Positions 1 through 11,434 are shown, counted from the stretch's first letter. The stretch: 64,000 nucleotides of DNA from Bacillus sp. AFS006103 (GCA_002559145.1 NTXX01000001.1:236711-300710); one strand, 5' to 3'. The notes: generated by a model not told the origin, from the letters alone. Program-made: numbers and translations.

Positions 1-897
1 TGTCATACTTTTCTTTTTAGGTGCTTTTTTCTTTTTCACATTCTTTGCTGGTGCCGCTTCGTGTGAGGAACTTTCCTCTACTTCATGAACTTCCTCTTCA
101 AACTGAATAGTCGGAGTGGGAGCAGGCTCCACTTCTGTAACTTGCTCTGGTGCCGCTTCTGGCTGGCTTCCTTCACTTCTTGCTTCTTCATATTCCCAGG
201 ATGGCTGGGTAGATTCTTCCTCTTCGTCTTCCTGTGGTTGATAATTGAAGGTCGGAAATTTCGGTAAAATTTCCACACTCTCTTCTTCTTGAGGCTTTCT
301 TGCTTCAGCTTCAAACAAGAAATTATCCTGGTAATTGCTTTGAACTGATGCTAGTTCCACTTCAATTTCCTCGGCATCTTCGTCTACGTTCTCAAGATCC
401 GTACGAGAGATCACCTCAATTTCCACAGCTTCATCCTGCGGTTGTTGCTGTTTCTGTTGTTGCTGCTCAGTTCCATATAGGCCGCTAATGGTCAGGTCAG
501 CTGCTAGCTTAAGACAGCTGCGCTCAGGAATCGAATAATCAAAGGATTCGACGAGGACATCAATATCGTAGATACTTTGAATCCGATTATTTGGAATGGT
601 GATATCGACTGGGAATCGATGTGAAAATTCACAGATTCCTCCCTCTTGTGCATCGACCCTCTCCACAAACTTTTGCGATGTTACACCTTCATCTTCATTT
701 TCATTATTAGGTTCGTAACTTTTATATTCGCCAGTGAGTTCGAGCGAACCTCTTATGGTTACGTACTGATCGTTTTCTTGGATTGTAATGTCCGGGTCTA
801 GAGAAATGGAAACAAGCTCTTCGACTTCCTGTCCTTTTCTAAACCACAATGACTCCTCCAAAGAAAATCGTAGGCACGATTGATTCTCCTGAGACAA
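1..897 (-). CDS. spoVID: SpoVID, spore coat morphogenetic protein (3' end outside window)
   Basis: The frame is open for 299 codons from a TTG start at 897, preceded by GGAGGAG at good spacing, and runs off the window edge, so the C-terminus (where the family carries a LysM domain) is missing. The N-terminus reads SQENQSCLRFSLEESLWF and continues with a QEVEELVSISLDPDI stretch, matching the SpoVID N-terminal region that acts in coat encasement of the forespore. From about residue 150 the protein becomes low complexity: Gln-rich, then strongly acidic with repeated Glu and Pro, then a Lys-rich AKNVKKKKAPKKK stretch, typical of the SpoVID middle region. Its place directly downstream of hemL is the one I recall for Bacillus. 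Family assignment is from sequence resemblance and position. Confidence 0.9.
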   Translation of the reverse strand, partial: MSQENQSCLRFSLEESLWFRKGQEVEELVSISLDPDITIQENDQYVTIRGSLELTGEYKSYEPNNENEDEGVTSQKFVERVDAQEGGICEFSHRFPVDITIPNNRIQSIYDIDVLVESFDYSIPERSCLKLAADLTISGLYGTEQQQQKQQQPQDEAVEIEVISRTDLENVDEDAEEIEVELASVQSNYQDNFLFEAEARKPQEEESVEILPKFPTFNYQPQEDEEEESTQPSWEYEEARSEGSQPEAAPEQVTEVEPAPTPTIQFEEEVHEVEESSSHEAAPAKNVKKKKAPKKKSMT

Positions 898-1030
898 AGC
901 GACTCCTCCTTTCGTTTCCTTTACGCAAAATCACTATGTCAATTACACAATATGAAGCAGAGCCTTTATTTATGATAAAAAACATAGTTTAGCGAAGAAA
1001 AGAATCGGGTTTTTGGGAAAGGGTGGGTGG

Positions 1031-1146
1031 ATTCCGCCAAGTTGCGTAGGAATTCCGCCGAATTCCTTCGTTATTCCGCCAAACCAGGCTGGATTCCGCC
1101 AACTTTTATATTTATTCCGCCAAACCCCGGAGGAATTCCGCCAAAC
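1031..1146. repeat. Six-copy intergenic array of ATTCCGCCAA, 21-bp period
   Basis: Copies of ATTCCGCCAA (one ATTCCGCCGA) begin near 1031, 1052, 1073, 1093, 1114 and 1135, so spacing is 20-21 bp. The bases between copies are not conserved. The array lies in the 366-bp gap between hemL and spoVID, just beyond the two hemL terminators. The rest of that gap (898-1030) holds the spoVID leader and nothing else I can name. Confidence 0.85.
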
Positions 1147-1173
1147 CTCATTTTCAAGCTAAGCCCCAAATAT

Positions 1174-1197
1174 AAAAAAGCCAGTCCCCAGACTGGC
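1174..1197 (-). terminator. Rho-independent terminator, second in tandem after hemL
   Basis: Minus-strand hairpin with 7-bp arms GCCAGTC/GACTGGC and a 4-nt loop, followed by six Ts on the minus strand. It is the distal of two terminators that close the hem operon. Confidence 0.85.
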
Positions 1198-1223
1198 TCA
1201 ACTCACTAAGTTTCTAACCATAC

Positions 1224-1259
1224 AAAAAACACCCACCAAATAGGTGGGTGCCTGACACC
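1224..1259 (-). terminator. Rho-independent terminator of the hem operon, fused to a GGTGTCAGGCACC element
   Basis: Perfect 8-bp arms CACCCACC/GGTGGGTG (1230-1237 and 1243-1250) with a 5-nt loop and a T run on the minus strand. The dispersed 13-mer GGTGTCAGGCACC occupies 1247-1259 on the minus strand and supplies the start of the hairpin arm. Confidence 0.88.
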
Positions 1260-1263
1260 GAAA

Positions 1264-2550
1264 TTATTTAAGCTTTGAGAAGGCAATTTCTGCTGCACGG
1301 ATTGTCTTTTCAATGTCCTCATCAGAATGCTCTGTAGACAGGAACAATCCTTCGAACTGTGATGGTGGTAAGAAGATACCTTGGTCTGCCATTTCACGAT
1401 AATAGGCTGCAAAGAACTCTAAATTAGATGATCTTGCTACCTCATAATTAATGACATTTTCATTGGTAAAGAAGAAGCCAATCATTGAACCTGCTCGGTT
1501 AAATGTTATTGGAATATTATATTTTTCAGCCGCAGCCTTAAAGCCTTTTTCCAATAAATCACCTTTACGGATAAATTCCTCGTAATGGGCTGGTGTTAAT
1601 TGGCTTAATGTTTCATAACCAGCTGTCATGGCAAGTGGGTTACCGGAAAGAGTTCCTGCTTGGTAAATCGGACCGCTTGGAGCAATTTGCTTCATGATTT
1701 CCGCTTTACCGCCGTACGCACCGACAGGAAGTCCGCCGCCGATTACTTTACCAAGACAAGTAATATCAGGAGTGATATTGAAATAGCCCTGGGCACAATT
1801 GTAACCAACACGGAAGCCGGTCATTACCTCATCAAAAATGAGCAATGCGCCGTTAGCCGTAGTAATTTCACGCAGACCTTCTAAGAAACCTGGAAGCGGT
1901 GGGACTAGACCCATATTTCCGGCAACAGGCTCGACAATAATACATGCGATATCTTCTCCGAATTGTTCAAAAGCAAACTTCACGCTCTCAAGGTCATTGT
2001 AAGGGACTGTGATCGTATTTTTTGCAACGCCTTCTGGAACACCAGGGCTGTCAGGCAAACCTAATGTTGCCACGCCAGAGCCCGCCTTAATCAACAAGGA
2101 ATCGCCATGACCATGGTAACAGCCTTCAAATTTCAAAATCTTATTACGGCCAGTATAGCCTCTCGCTAATCGAAGCGCACTCATCGTTGCTTCTGTTCCT
2201 GAAGAAACCATCCGAATCACTTCAATCGATGGGACCCGTTCAATCACAAGATTAGCTAGTTTATTTTCCATTAATGTTGGTGCACCGAAGCTTGTCCCAA
2301 GTTCTGCAACCTTTTTTAAGCCTTCTACCACACGGTCATTCGTATGGCCCAGAATTAGTGGTCCCCATGATAGTACATAGTCAATGTATTCATTGCCATC
2401 AATATCATAAATTTTTGAGCCCTTGCCTCTTTCCATAAAGATCGGGTCCATATTCACCGATTTAAAGGCTCGAACCGGACTATTCACTCCGCCTGGCATG
2501 ATGGTTTGGGCTTCTTTAAATGCATCAATCGATTTTGTATACGAACGCAT
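1264..2550 (-). CDS. hemL: Glutamate-1-semialdehyde 2,1-aminomutase
   Basis: PLP enzyme that turns glutamate-1-semialdehyde into 5-aminolevulinate, the second step of the C5 route to heme. It is 428 residues, normal for the family. The PLP-binding lysine is K268 in [17 protein letters not shown]; other class III aminotransferase signatures are [15 protein letters not shown] (117-130), YHGHGD (145-150) and [11 protein letters not shown] (239-249). It is the last gene of hemAXCDBL, 19 bp after hemB, and is followed by two tandem terminators. No defect was seen. Confidence 0.97.
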   Translation of the reverse strand: MRSYTKSIDAFKEAQTIMPGGVNSPVRAFKSVNMDPIFMERGKGSKIYDIDGNEYIDYVLSWGPLILGHTNDRVVEGLKKVAELGTSFGAPTLMENKLANLVIERVPSIEVIRMVSSGTEATMSALRLARGYTGRNKILKFEGCYHGHGDSLLIKAGSGVATLGLPDSPGVPEGVAKNTITVPYNDLESVKFAFEQFGEDIACIIVEPVAGNMGLVPPLPGFLEGLREITTANGALLIFDEVMTGFRVGYNCAQGYFNITPDITCLGKVIGGGLPVGAYGGKAEIMKQIAPSGPIYQAGTLSGNPLAMTAGYETLSQLTPAHYEEFIRKGDLLEKGFKAAAEKYNIPITFNRAGSMIGFFFTNENVINYEVARSSNLEFFAAYYREMADQGIFLPPSQFEGLFLSTEHSDEDIEKTIRAAEIAFSKLK

Positions 2551-2569
2551 TCTGTTCCCTCATTTCAAA

Positions 2570-3550
2570 TTATTGGTTTTCTTTTAACCAGCGAACGGCA
2601 TCTTTCGCAGCATACGTAATAATAAGGTCAGCACCCGCACGTTTCATACCCATTAACATTTCAAGTACGGTGTTTTTCTCATCAATCCAACCATTTTGAG
2701 CAGCAGCTTTCACCATTGCATATTCACCACTTACGTTGTAAATAACGATTGGCAAATTGAAGGTGTTTTTCATATCACGAACAATATCTAGGTATGGCAT
2801 ACCTGGTTTTACGATTAAAAAATCAGCGCCTTCTTCCACATCGGATTCAGCTTCTCTAAACGCTTCCATACGGTTAGCAGGGTCCATTTGGTAAGTCTTG
2901 CGATCGCCAAACTGTGGCGCGCCCTCAGCAGCTTCACGGAACGGACCGTAGAATGCCGATGCATATTTCACAGCATATGACATGATTGGAATCTCTGTAA
3001 AGCCTGCTTCGTCTAAGCCCGCACGAATGGCAGCAACAAAACCATCCATCATGTTAGAAGGGGCAATAATGTCAGCACCTGCTTCTGCCTGAGCGATAGC
3101 TGTTTTTACAAGCAATTCAAGGGATTGATCGTTTAAAACTTTCTCACCTTCCACCACACCGCAATGCCCGTGGCTTGTATATTCACATAAGCATGTGTCG
3201 GCTACCACAATAATCTCAGGGAATTTCTCTTTGATAAAACGAGTCGCAACCTGTACAATGCCATGATCATGATAGGCCTGCTCACCGCATGCATCCTTTG
3301 TTTTAGGAATTCCAAATAGTAAAACGGACTTAATTCCATGGGCAACGATATCTTCCATTTCAGCTTCTAAATGATCCATCGATACTTGGTACACTCCAGG
3401 CATGGATGAAACTTCCTTGCGGATATTTTCGCCTTCATAAATAAACAGCGGATAAATGAAGTCTTCCGCTTTCAAGTGATTTTCTCGAACTAATGAACGC
3501 ATACTCGCACTTGAGCGTAAGCGGCGATGACGTTTAAATTGAAGTTCCAT
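2570..3550 (-). CDS. hemB: Porphobilinogen synthase (5-aminolevulinate dehydratase)
   Basis: Condenses two 5-aminolevulinate molecules to porphobilinogen. The 326-residue protein has both active-site lysines expected for the family: K195 in [18 protein letters not shown] and the Schiff-base K248 in [13 protein letters not shown]120, C122 and C130 in [14 protein letters not shown] are the zinc-site cysteines of the zinc-dependent type. It follows hemD by 3 bp, so the two are probably translationally coupled. Confidence 0.97.
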   Translation of the reverse strand: MELQFKRHRRLRSSASMRSLVRENHLKAEDFIYPLFIYEGENIRKEVSSMPGVYQVSMDHLEAEMEDIVAHGIKSVLLFGIPKTKDACGEQAYHDHGIVQVATRFIKEKFPEIIVVADTCLCEYTSHGHCGVVEGEKVLNDQSLELLVKTAIAQAEAGADIIAPSNMMDGFVAAIRAGLDEAGFTEIPIMSYAVKYASAFYGPFREAAEGAPQFGDRKTYQMDPANRMEAFREAESDVEEGADFLIVKPGMPYLDIVRDMKNTFNLPIVIYNVSGEYAMVKAAAQNGWIDEKNTVLEMLMGMKRAGADLIITYAAKDAVRWLKENQ

Positions 3551-3553
3551 TTA

Positions 3554-4336
3554 TTATTCCTCCCTATCCAAATAAGCAATCGTACTGTTAATCATTTCTT
3601 TTACTGTGTACTCCTCGGGTGAGGCATGTACCGTTAAACCATACGCACGTAATTTCTTTTCGGTAATCGGACCGATACAGCCAATGATGCAATTTCTCAG
3701 TTGCTCGTTCAATCCATACTCCTTAACAACAGCCATTAGGTGGTCGACCGTCGAAGGGCTTGTAAAGGTGAGAATATCGAGTTGTTGATCCGCTAGCATC
3801 CCAGCCAACTTAACCCGGCTCTCAGCCGGCATGTAGGTCTCATAGATCACAACCTCATCAACATGCGCACCCGCTTCTGTTAAGGCTCTGGCAATATATT
3901 CGCGGGCCAGGTTTCCTTTAGGGACCAGCACCCGTGCACCCATATCAATTAATGGGATAAATTCTTCCACAAACGCTTCTGCCACATAGGCTGACGGGAC
4001 AAACTGTGGTGTCAGTCCCATTTCCGTTAAAACCTCGCCTGTCTTTTTCCCAATAACAGCGATTTTCGGAAACGCTTCGCCAATCCCTTCCTTTTTAAAA
4101 AAAGAAAAGAAGGTTTCAACTGTTACGTTACTCGTAAAAATAATCCAGTCATATGTATCAAGCGCAAGCAAAGCATCGTTGAGACACTGATTTTTTTCAA
4201 TCGGACGAAAGGAAAGAAGAGGGATTTCGATTGGAATCCCTCCATACCTTTCAACTAGCTGTGAAAAGGATTTTGCTTGATTTTCTCCTCTTGGAACCAG
4301 AACGGTTTTATCAAGCAAAGGTAACGATTGGATCAT
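3554..4336 (-). CDS. hemD: Uroporphyrinogen-III synthase
   Basis: Cyclises hydroxymethylbilane with inversion of ring D to give uroporphyrinogen III. The family is poorly conserved; here the assignment rests on the two-domain HEM4 pattern ([19 protein letters not shown] near 75-95 and [14 protein letters not shown] near 190), the length of 260 residues, and position between hemC and hemB. Its ATG overlaps the hemC stop as ATGA, indicating coupled translation. Confidence 0.94.
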   Translation of the reverse strand: MIQSLPLLDKTVLVPRGENQAKSFSQLVERYGGIPIEIPLLSFRPIEKNQCLNDALLALDTYDWIIFTSNVTVETFFSFFKKEGIGEAFPKIAVIGKKTGEVLTEMGLTPQFVPSAYVAEAFVEEFIPLIDMGARVLVPKGNLAREYIARALTEAGAHVDEVVIYETYMPAESRVKLAGMLADQQLDILTFTSPSTVDHLMAVVKEYGLNEQLRNCIIGCIGPITEKKLRAYGLTVHASPEEYTVKEMINSTIAYLDREE

Positions 4337-5268
4337 TGACCTTCGAGCTCCCGTTTCACCTTTTCGATCAGGTCTTTCCCGCCTTTTTGAATTAATAAGT
4401 CAGCAGCCTCTAAACCAAGCTCTTCCGGATTATGTCCTCTAACTTCTTCTTTAATAATTTCTTGTCCTTCTGGTGATGCAACTAAAACGTTTAAGACGAT
4501 TTCATCATTTTCAGCTACATAGGCGAAGCCAGCAATTGGTACCTGACACCCACCTTCCATTTTTTGAAGGAAAGCACGCTCAGCACGAACCGCTCTTTCC
4601 GTTTTCTTGCAGGTGAATTTTTCAAAAAGTTCTAGTAGTTCTTTATCATCTTCACGGCATTCGATCGATAATGCCCCTTGTCCAACGGCGGGAATACAAA
4701 GATCGGCATCAAGGTATTCTGTGACGACGTCAGACGCCCAGCCCAGACGGTAAAGGCCTGCTGCTGCTAAAATAATCGCATCGTATTCTTCCGTTTCTAA
4801 TTTTGCTAATCTAGTATCGACATTCCCTCGGATCCATTTGATCTCTAAATCTGGACGGGCTACTAATAGCTGAGCACTGCGGCGCAAGCTGCTCGTTCCG
4901 ATAATTGCCCCAGGTTTTAAATCTTTTAACTTTACATGGCCTCTGGAAATTAGCGCGTCACGATGGTCCTCACGGAAAGGAATGCAGCCAATTGTAAGTC
5001 CTTCTGGTAAAACAGCTGGCATGTCTTTCATACTATGAACGGCCATATCAATCTCTTTATCAAGCATGGCCTGCTCGATTTCTTTAACAAATAATCCTTT
5101 ACCGCCTACTTTTGAAAGGGTGACGTCTAAGATTTGGTCCCCTTTTGTGACGATTTCTTTCACCTCAAATTCAAAGCGAGGGTCCAACTTTTTTAGCTGG
5201 TCCATTACCCAGTTTGTTTGTGTTAATGCCAATTTGCTTCGTCTAGAACCTACAATGATTTTTCTCAT
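4333..5268 (-). CDS. hemC: Hydroxymethylbilane synthase (porphobilinogen deaminase)
   Basis: Joins four porphobilinogen units into hydroxymethylbilane on a dipyrromethane cofactor. The cofactor is bound by C241 in [12 protein letters not shown]. Other conserved stretches are the N-terminal [20 protein letters not shown] (78-84) and [11 protein letters not shown] (124-134). Length 311 is standard. The sequence encoding GCQVP resembles the dispersed 13-mer of this genome (GGTGTCAGGTACC), but that is forced by the conserved protein motif. Confidence 0.97.
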   Translation of the reverse strand: MRKIIVGSRRSKLALTQTNWVMDQLKKLDPRFEFEVKEIVTKGDQILDVTLSKVGGKGLFVKEIEQAMLDKEIDMAVHSMKDMPAVLPEGLTIGCIPFREDHRDALISRGHVKLKDLKPGAIIGTSSLRRSAQLLVARPDLEIKWIRGNVDTRLAKLETEEYDAIILAAAGLYRLGWASDVVTEYLDADLCIPAVGQGALSIECREDDKELLELFEKFTCKKTERAVRAERAFLQKMEGGCQVPIAGFAYVAENDEIVLNVLVASPEGQEIIKEEVRGHNPEELGLEAADLLIQKGGKDLIEKVKRELEGQ

Positions 5269-5295
5269 GAATGCAACCTCCTGAGGTTATGCGCG

Positions 5296-6129
5296 CTACG
5301 CATACCATAAATGAAAAGATGATAATTTACCAAATAAGAAGAAGTTAATTAAAACAATTAGAAAAGATGCTGAATTCCAAATCGCTAATTTCCGTCCAGA
5401 TAGATTTTTCACTATACGAAGATATAGCAGAATACTATAGGCTGTTAATAACAGAAACGAGCCAACAATTTTCATATCGTACCATGGCATCCCCGGTACC
5501 TTGAGGAAGGCCCACTGCAATCCTAAGATGAGACTAAGCAGCAGCATTGGAACACCGATTACGGCCAATATGTAGGATGATTTTTCAAGCTTATCTAAAT
5601 CGGCCAATCGTATAAGTCTCGTTCCCCACTTTTTCCGCTTTAATAAATCATATTGAAGCAGATATAACGACGAGAAAACGAAAGATAAGGAAAATGCACC
5701 GTACGAAAGGATTGCCATCGTAATATGAATCAACAGCAGCTCCGAAACCAGCCGCTGCGCCATGATATGTGAACTATATTGCATCGGCGCAAAAGTATGA
5801 ATCGCCATGACCGTAAAGCCGAGGATATTCGTGAAAAAGACGATAAAATCGACTCTCATTAAATGATTGATAGCAATGGACAATGTGACTAGAATCCAGG
5901 CATAAAAATAGAGTCCCTCAAAAATGGTTAACACAGGAAATCTGCCTGTTTTGTACATATAGATTCCGAGGAAGACAGTTTGCAAAATCCATACCAACGC
6001 AAGTAACCAGAAAGCAAAACGGTTTGCCTTCCGGTTATGGTGTAGGAAATCGAAAAAATATAACAACACACTAAAGGCATATAGAACAACGGTTAATTCA
6101 TGAAGCCTTGTCATAAAGACATTAAACAT
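5296..6129 (-). CDS. hemX: HemX, membrane protein of the CcsA/CcmC-like family
   Basis: Integral membrane protein of 277 residues with about eight hydrophobic segments, among them ELTVVLYAFSVLLYFFDF, FAFWLLALVWILQTVFLGI and LLLTAYSILLYLRI. In Bacillus, HemX is known to lower the level of HemA (glutamyl-tRNA reductase). It belongs to the family of cytochrome c assembly proteins (CcsA), but I see no clear tryptophan-rich heme motif. It is the second gene of the hem operon, 12 bp after hemA. Confidence 0.92.
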   Translation of the reverse strand: MFNVFMTRLHELTVVLYAFSVLLYFFDFLHHNRKANRFAFWLLALVWILQTVFLGIYMYKTGRFPVLTIFEGLYFYAWILVTLSIAINHLMRVDFIVFFTNILGFTVMAIHTFAPMQYSSHIMAQRLVSELLLIHITMAILSYGAFSLSFVFSSLYLLQYDLLKRKKWGTRLIRLADLDKLEKSSYILAVIGVPMLLLSLILGLQWAFLKVPGMPWYDMKIVGSFLLLTAYSILLYLRIVKNLSGRKLAIWNSASFLIVLINFFLFGKLSSFHLWYA

Positions 6130-6141
6130 AGAATGTACCCC

Positions 6142-7485
6142 TTATGACTGAAAGGAAGCCTGCGGTGTTGTAACCGGTATTTGATTGGTTTCGGCTGCTT
6201 TCGAATGTTGTTCCTTAACGAGCTCTTCAATATGAAAGATCTTCATAAAAAGATCCATTGCTTGATTTGCATCAGGTCGCGCAGCCAATTCTTTCGCTTG
6301 TAAAATAGGGTCCTTTAGAAGCTGGTTGATGATACTTTTTGTATGTTTATTTAAAACTTTTAGATCACGTTCTGATAAATTTGGCAGCTTTCTTTCCAAA
6401 CTATCCATTGTTTCAGATTGGATGACATGAGCTTTTTCTCTAAGCGCTGAGATAACCGGAACCACACCAAGCATACCTAGCCATTGCTTGAACTCAACGA
6501 TTTCTTTTTCAATCATGAGCATGATTTTTTCAGCCGCTTTCTTCCGCTCCTGCAGATTGGCCTCCACAATCCCCTCTAAATCGTCAATATCGTATAAAAA
6601 GACATTCTCAAGTTCAGCAATTCTTGGATCCAAGTCCCGTGGCACAGCAATGTCCACCATAAATAATGGCTTGCCTTTGCGCTTTTTCTCGACCTTGACC
6701 ATCATTTCCTTTGAAATAACAAAGTCCTTTGCACCGGTTGAACTAATCAAAATATCAGCTTCTGCCAATGATTTTTCTAATTCTGCTAATGTTCTTGCCT
6801 TCCCGCTGAATCGGTTAGCTAAGTCTTGAGCCTTTTCATAGGTCCGATTAATAACGGTAACTTTCTTTACGCCATTACCGTGAAGGTTTTGAGCAGCCAA
6901 TTCACCCATTTTACCGGCACCAAAAATTAAAACATGTTTATTGGCAAGTGAACCAAAAATCTTCTTCGCCAATTCGACTGCAGCATAACTGACAGATACA
7001 GCATTTGCGCCAATATCGGTTTCTGAATGGGCACGTTTGGCAAGTGTTATTGCTTGTTTAAACAAGTGGTTAAACACAGTACCCGTGGTATCTTCTTGTT
7101 GACCGAGCATAAAACTTGTACGAACCTGTCCAAGGATTTGTGTTTCCCCTAAAACCATGGAATTCAATCCACAAGTCACGTTAAATAAATGATCCACTGC
7201 GCCATCATCTTCATACACAAATAAAAACGGAGAAAATTCTTTTTGTTCTATTCCGAACCATTCTGACAGAAATTCTTTAATATAATAGCGGCCAGTATGT
7301 AATTGATCCACAACCGCATAAATTTCCGTACGATTACATGTAGACAAGACGATATTTTCTAGGATGCTCTTTTTTGTATTTAACTTTTTTATGGCTTCCG
7401 CTAGATCGGCTTCATTAAAAGATAACCGCTCACGAATTTCCACAGGGGCAGTTTTATAGTTTATACCGATCACTATTGTATGCAT
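6142..7485 (-). CDS. hemA: Glutamyl-tRNA reductase
   Basis: First committed enzyme of the C5 heme pathway: reduces glutamyl-tRNA to glutamate-1-semialdehyde using NADPH. C50 in [12 protein letters not shown] is the thioester-forming cysteine; the Rossmann loop is [12 protein letters not shown] near 190. I prefer the ATG at 7485 ([16 protein letters not shown]), which matches the family N-terminus and lies 11 nt after a run of seven Gs on the minus strand; a GTG at 7497 would overlap that run. It heads the hem operon. A TATAAT-like -10 is visible near 7540 on the minus strand, but no convincing -35. Confidence 0.95.
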   Translation of the reverse strand: MHTIVIGINYKTAPVEIRERLSFNEADLAEAIKKLNTKKSILENIVLSTCNRTEIYAVVDQLHTGRYYIKEFLSEWFGIEQKEFSPFLFVYEDDGAVDHLFNVTCGLNSMVLGETQILGQVRTSFMLGQQEDTTGTVFNHLFKQAITLAKRAHSETDIGANAVSVSYAAVELAKKIFGSLANKHVLIFGAGKMGELAAQNLHGNGVKKVTVINRTYEKAQDLANRFSGKARTLAELEKSLAEADILISSTGAKDFVISKEMMVKVEKKRKGKPLFMVDIAVPRDLDPRIAELENVFLYDIDDLEGIVEANLQERKKAAEKIMLMIEKEIVEFKQWLGMLGVVPVISALREKAHVIQSETMDSLERKLPNLSERDLKVLNKHTKSIINQLLKDPILQAKELAARPDANQAMDLFMKIFHIEELVKEQHSKAAETNQIPVTTPQASFQS

Positions 7486-7762
7486 TTGTAAGGACACCCC
7501 CCCATAGATATTACAACTTAACTAGTATGATTATATCATGACCAAATTCGACTTTTGCTCGAAAAATGTGAACAGAAAACGAAACTATATGTTAATATAT
7601 TAAAGGAAAGTTGAGTAAAAGTTATACTGATAAGGACATATTAGCATGGTTTCCTTTAGATTTTCTTAATAGCTAATTATATTTTTTTAAAATACTTCCT
7701 TATGTACAGTACCAAAAAAGTGGACGATATTCAAGTGAACCTTACTGGAAGTGGTGTTTTTG

Positions 7763-8251
7763 ATGAAGAATCAACGAATTTTTCCTGGGATTATTTTAAT
7801 AGGCTTTGGAGTTTACTTTCTATTGCAACAAGCTGGGATAACGATTTTCCAACAATTTTTCACTTGGCCAACCCTGCTAATGATTGTTGGAATTGCTTTT
7901 TTAGGTCAAGGGTATTCAGCGCACGAGTCTGAGTCAATTCTTCCTGGGGTCATAATGACTGGATTTGGACTTCATTTTCTTCTGGTCGGCAAGATACCCA
8001 TTTGGCCAAGCAACAATATTGGTATGCTCATATTAATCATTTCAATCGGATGTTTTCTGCGCTTTCAAAAAACGAATGCTGGTTTGTTCCAAGCATTTCT
8101 CTTCCTTATTTTAGCTGTTCTTCTGTTATTTTATGATAAAATAACTGCCTATTTTGATTTACTTCAAAACGGAATGAGTTTTGTGTGGAAATTTTGGCCC
8201 GCTCTCCTCATTGTTGTTGGTATTTATTTTCTACTTAAGAAGAAAAAATAA
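7763..8251 (+). CDS. ysxD: YsxD-like small membrane protein with LiaF/DUF5668-type TM repeat
   Basis: About 162 residues with two similar hydrophobic modules: RIFPGIILIGFGVYFLLQQ near the N-terminus and SILPGVIMTGFGLHFLLVG near 60, then further segments around 95-115 and a C-terminal WPALLIVVGIYFLLKKKK. The PGxxLxGFGxxFLL pattern is typical of LiaI/LiaF-type transmembrane domains. I chose ATG 7763, which follows AAGTGGTG by 5 nt; a GTG at 7751 is possible. Position between hemA and engB matches ysxD. Molecular function is unknown. It is transcribed opposite to its neighbours and ends in a bidirectional terminator. Confidence 0.8.
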   Translation: MKNQRIFPGIILIGFGVYFLLQQAGITIFQQFFTWPTLLMIVGIAFLGQGYSAHESESILPGVIMTGFGLHFLLVGKIPIWPSNNIGMLILIISIGCFLRFQKTNAGLFQAFLFLILAVLLLFYDKITAYFDLLQNGMSFVWKFWPALLIVVGIYFLLKKKK

Positions 8252-8287
8252 CCGCCTGGCGCAAAATGCCCAGGCGGTTATTTTTTT
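8249..8287. terminator. Bidirectional terminator between ysxD and engB
   Basis: Perfect 11-bp arms TAACCGCCTGG/CCAGGCGGTTA (8249-8259 and 8270-8280), with A-rich sequence on the left and a T run on the right, serving the convergent genes on both strands. Confidence 0.92.
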
Positions 8288-8867
8288 AAATAAAACTTTG
8301 CAAAACGGACCATGCCTCATCTTTTCCAAGGCCGGTTTCTGATGAAAACAATACCATTTGATCATTTTTATCAAGGTCTAACGTTTCTCTGACTATTTTT
8401 AAATGCTTTTGCCATTTCCCTTTTGGGATTTTATCTGCCTTTGTGGCAATGATGATACAAGGAATCTCATGATGTTTGAAAAAGTCATACATCATCACAT
8501 CATCCTTGGACGGTGGATGTCTAAGGTCAACGATTTGAACCGCCGCTCTTAATTGCTCGCGCGAGGTAAAATACGTTTCAATCATTTTTCCCCATGCTGC
8601 CCGCTCCGATTTTGAAACCTTCGCGTATCCATAACCAGGCACATCGACAAAATGCAACATTTCGTTAATCAAGTAGAAATTAAGCGTTTGTGTTTTTCCT
8701 GGCTTCGATGATATTCTTGCTAAAGCTTTTCGGTTCAGCATTTTATTGATAAAAGAAGATTTACCGACATTGGAACGACCGGCAAGCGCAAACTCAGGTA
8801 AATCTGTTTCTGGATATTGTTCTGGCTTTACTGCACTGATGACAATCTCTGAGCTGACTACCTTCAT
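8286..8867 (-). CDS. engB: Ribosome biogenesis GTPase EngB/YsxC
   Basis: TRAFAC-class GTPase needed for 50S subunit assembly. G motifs are visible: G1 GRSNVGKSS (30-38), G2 region [11 protein letters not shown]3 DVPGYG (74-79) and G4 ATKADK (around 141). Length 193 is normal. Its ATG overlaps the lonA stop by 4 nt (ATGA), so it is co-transcribed and coupled with lonA, the usual arrangement in Bacillus. Confidence 0.96.
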   Translation of the reverse strand: MKVVSSEIVISAVKPEQYPETDLPEFALAGRSNVGKSSFINKMLNRKALARISSKPGKTQTLNFYLINEMLHFVDVPGYGYAKVSKSERAAWGKMIETYFTSREQLRAAVQIVDLRHPPSKDDVMMYDFFKHHEIPCIIIATKADKIPKGKWQKHLKIVRETLDLDKNDQMVLFSSETGLGKDEAWSVLQSFI

Positions 8868-11191
8868 TTCACTTCACCTTCCAACAGGGCATGCTTCAAG
8901 ACTTCATCGACATGGGACACAAGGACAAAATCCAGTTCATTCCTGACGCTTTCTGGGATATCATCTATATCTTTTTCGTTATCCTTTGGAAGAATAATCT
9001 TGGTTAAGCCCGCTCTATGGGCGCTAAGTGTCTTTTCCTTTAAGCCACCGATTGGAAGAACCCTGCCTCTTAAGGTAATCTCACCAGTCATACCTACTTC
9101 ACGCCGAATCGGTCTATTAGACAGAGCGGATACAAGTGCGGTTGCCATCGTTATTCCTGCGGAAGGTCCATCCTTTGGTACTGCACCTTCTGGAACATGG
9201 ATATGGATATCATATTTTTCATGGAAGTCCTCTTCAATCCCAAGTTCCTTGGCTTTGGACCGGATATAACTAAACGCCGCTTGTGCTGACTCCTTCATTA
9301 CGTCGCCAAGCTTTCCGGTTAATACAAGTTTCCCTTTACCAGGCGATAGAGATACCTCAATTTGGAGGGTGTCGCCGCCGACGGTTGTATAGGCTAAACC
9401 GGTTGCCACACCCACCTGATCTTCAGACTCGGCCATCCCGTAGTGGAATCTGGTTTTCCCTAAAAACTCTTCAATATTTTTTTCAGTAATAATGACACGT
9501 TTTTTCTCACCGGAGACAATAATTTTTGCTGTTTTCCGGCAAAGCGTTGCCATCTGACGTTCTAAACTACGAACACCAGCTTCGCGAGTGTAGTAACGAA
9601 CGACTTTTAGAATCGCATCATCCCGGACTTGAAGAATTCCTTTGGAAAGACCATTTTCTTTGATTTGTTTTGGAAGTAAATGATCTCGGCAAATATGGAC
9701 CTTTTCAAGCTCCGTATAGCCTGCAATTGTAATGATTTCCATTCTGTCCAAAAGTGGACCAGGAATCGTTGATAGGTTATTTGCTGTTGCGATAAACATA
9801 ACCTTGGAAAGGTCATAAGTTTCTTCTATATAATGGTCGCTAAAGTTATTATTTTGTTCAGGGTCTAATACTTCAAGCATAGCGCTAGATGGATCGCCAC
9901 GGAAGTCACTTGACATTTTATCGATTTCATCCAGTAAAAAGACCGGGTTAATCGTCCCCGCTTTTTTCATTCCTTGGATGATTCGTCCTGGCATGGCTCC
10001 AACATAGGTCCTGCGATGTCCACGAATTTCCGATTCATCGCGTACTCCGCCTAATGACACACGGACAAAATTCCGGTTGAGCGATGTCGCAATTGATCGT
10101 GCAAGGCTAGTTTTACCAACACCCGGAGGGCCTGCGAGACAAAGGATCGGTCCTTTTAACGAATTGGTCAGCTTCTGAACCGCTAAATATTCGAGGACAC
10201 GTTCCTTCACTTTTTCAAGTCCGTAATGGTCCTGATTTAAAACCTTTTCAGCACGAAGAATGTCAATGTCATCCTCCGTTTTTTTCGACCACGGAATGGA
10301 GATTAACCATTCAATATAATTGCGAATTACCGCACTTTCTGCCGAGCTTGCTGGCACCTTTTCATAGCGATCAAGTTCCTTACGTGCAGCTTGAAGGACA
10401 TGTTCAGGCATTCCTGCTTGCTCAACCTTTTTCGTAAGTTCAACAATTTCACCCGTTTTACCTTCTTTATCGCCTAATTCCTTTTGAATCGCCTTCATCT
10501 GCTCACGCAAATAATACTCTTTTTGCGTCCTCTCCATCGAACGTTTGACACGCTGGCCAATCTTTTTCTCTAAATTCAGGACTTCTTTTTCATTATGAAT
10601 GGTATCGATTACTTTATTTACTCTGTCTTTAATATCTGTTGTTTCGAGGATTTCTTGCTTTTCCTTCAGCTTGATTGGTAAATGAGAGGAGATGATATCC
10701 GCCATTCTGCCAGGTTCTTCAATATCAGCAACTGAAGCATAAGTTTCTGCTGAGATTTTTTTCGATAATTTTATGTATTGCTCGAAATAATCAAGCATCG
10801 TTCTCATTAAGGCTTGATCTTCAACATCCTTCGTCTCGGAATCTTCATGGGTAATAATCGTAACCGCATAATGGTCTTCTTCATCATGAAATGAAACGAT
10901 TTCTCCGCGGATTAATCCTTCTACCAATACTCTTATTGTACCGTTTGGCAGCTTGAGCATTTGTTTAACTTTTGTTAACGTTCCAATCGTGTATAAATCC
11001 TCCTCAGAAGGGTCATCAATCGAAACTTCCTTTTGAGTGGTTAAGAATATTAAGTGGTCATCTACCATTGCTTTTTCAAGTGCTTGTACTGATCTTTCAC
11101 GTCCAACATCCAAATGCAGGACCATAGTCGGATAGACGAGCAATCCCCGAAGCGGCAGGAGGGGGACGATCAATTCGTTCTTTTTCGTCAA
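8864..11191 (-). CDS. lonA: ATP-dependent protease LonA
   Basis: Cytosolic AAA+ serine protease. It has the N-terminal substrate domain beginning [20 protein letters not shown], Walker [11 protein letters not shown] near residue 350, Walker [10 protein letters not shown], and the C-terminal proteolytic domain with catalytic serine in [14 protein letters not shown] and catalytic lysine in [15 protein letters not shown] place the start at TTG 11191, 7 nt after GGAGGTG, giving 775 residues starting [10 protein letters not shown], the family's usual size; an upstream ATG at 11218 would place the Shine-Dalgarno inside the gene. The 246-bp upstream gap holds the lonB terminator and no clear CtsR box. 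Confidence 0.96.
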   Translation of the reverse strand: MTKKNELIVPLLPLRGLLVYPTMVLHLDVGRERSVQALEKAMVDDHLIFLTTQKEVSIDDPSEEDLYTIGTLTKVKQMLKLPNGTIRVLVEGLIRGEIVSFHDEEDHYAVTIITHEDSETKDVEDQALMRTMLDYFEQYIKLSKKISAETYASVADIEEPGRMADIISSHLPIKLKEKQEILETTDIKDRVNKVIDTIHNEKEVLNLEKKIGQRVKRSMERTQKEYYLREQMKAIQKELGDKEGKTGEIVELTKKVEQAGMPEHVLQAARKELDRYEKVPASSAESAVIRNYIEWLISIPWSKKTEDDIDILRAEKVLNQDHYGLEKVKERVLEYLAVQKLTNSLKGPILCLAGPPGVGKTSLARSIATSLNRNFVRVSLGGVRDESEIRGHRRTYVGAMPGRIIQGMKKAGTINPVFLLDEIDKMSSDFRGDPSSAMLEVLDPEQNNNFSDHYIEETYDLSKVMFIATANNLSTIPGPLLDRMEIITIAGYTELEKVHICRDHLLPKQIKENGLSKGILQVRDDAILKVVRYYTREAGVRSLERQMATLCRKTAKIIVSGEKKRVIITEKNIEEFLGKTRFHYGMAESEDQVGVATGLAYTTVGGDTLQIEVSLSPGKGKLVLTGKLGDVMKESAQAAFSYIRSKAKELGIEEDFHEKYDIHIHVPEGAVPKDGPSAGITMATALVSALSNRPIRREVGMTGEITLRGRVLPIGGLKEKTLSAHRAGLTKIILPKDNEKDIDDIPESVRNELDFVLVSHVDEVLKHALLEGEVK

Positions 11192-11393
11192 ATAACTGCA
11201 CCTCCACATGCAAATCAATTTTTTACTGCAAAATTAGAAAGGTCTTTGTACAATTCTATCCTATTTATTTTTAAGTGTCTATTTTTAGAGAACGTATGTG
11301 CAACCTCATGTTCAGCTTGACTTTATTTTCCCCAAACAAGAAGATTTCTTTCTATGTTCCTGTGATATTTCTAGATTAGATTATCTGCAATAA

Positions 11394-11434
11394 AAAACTT
11401 CGGTTTGCTGATTGAACCACAAACCGAAGTTTTT
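11394..11434. terminator. Terminator after lonB
   Basis: Long near-perfect arms (AAAAACTTCGGTTTG at 11394-11408 and its complement at 11420-11434) with A and T tracts on both sides. It ends the minus-strand lonB transcript before the lonA promoter region. Confidence 0.92.

Noticed and set aside
4538..4550. Copy of GGTGTCAGGCACC in hemC
   Set aside because: One base differs and the codons encode the invariant GCQVP cofactor motif, so the likeness is forced.
11192..11393. CtsR operator upstream of lonA
   Set aside because: No tandem GGTCAAA heptads visible.
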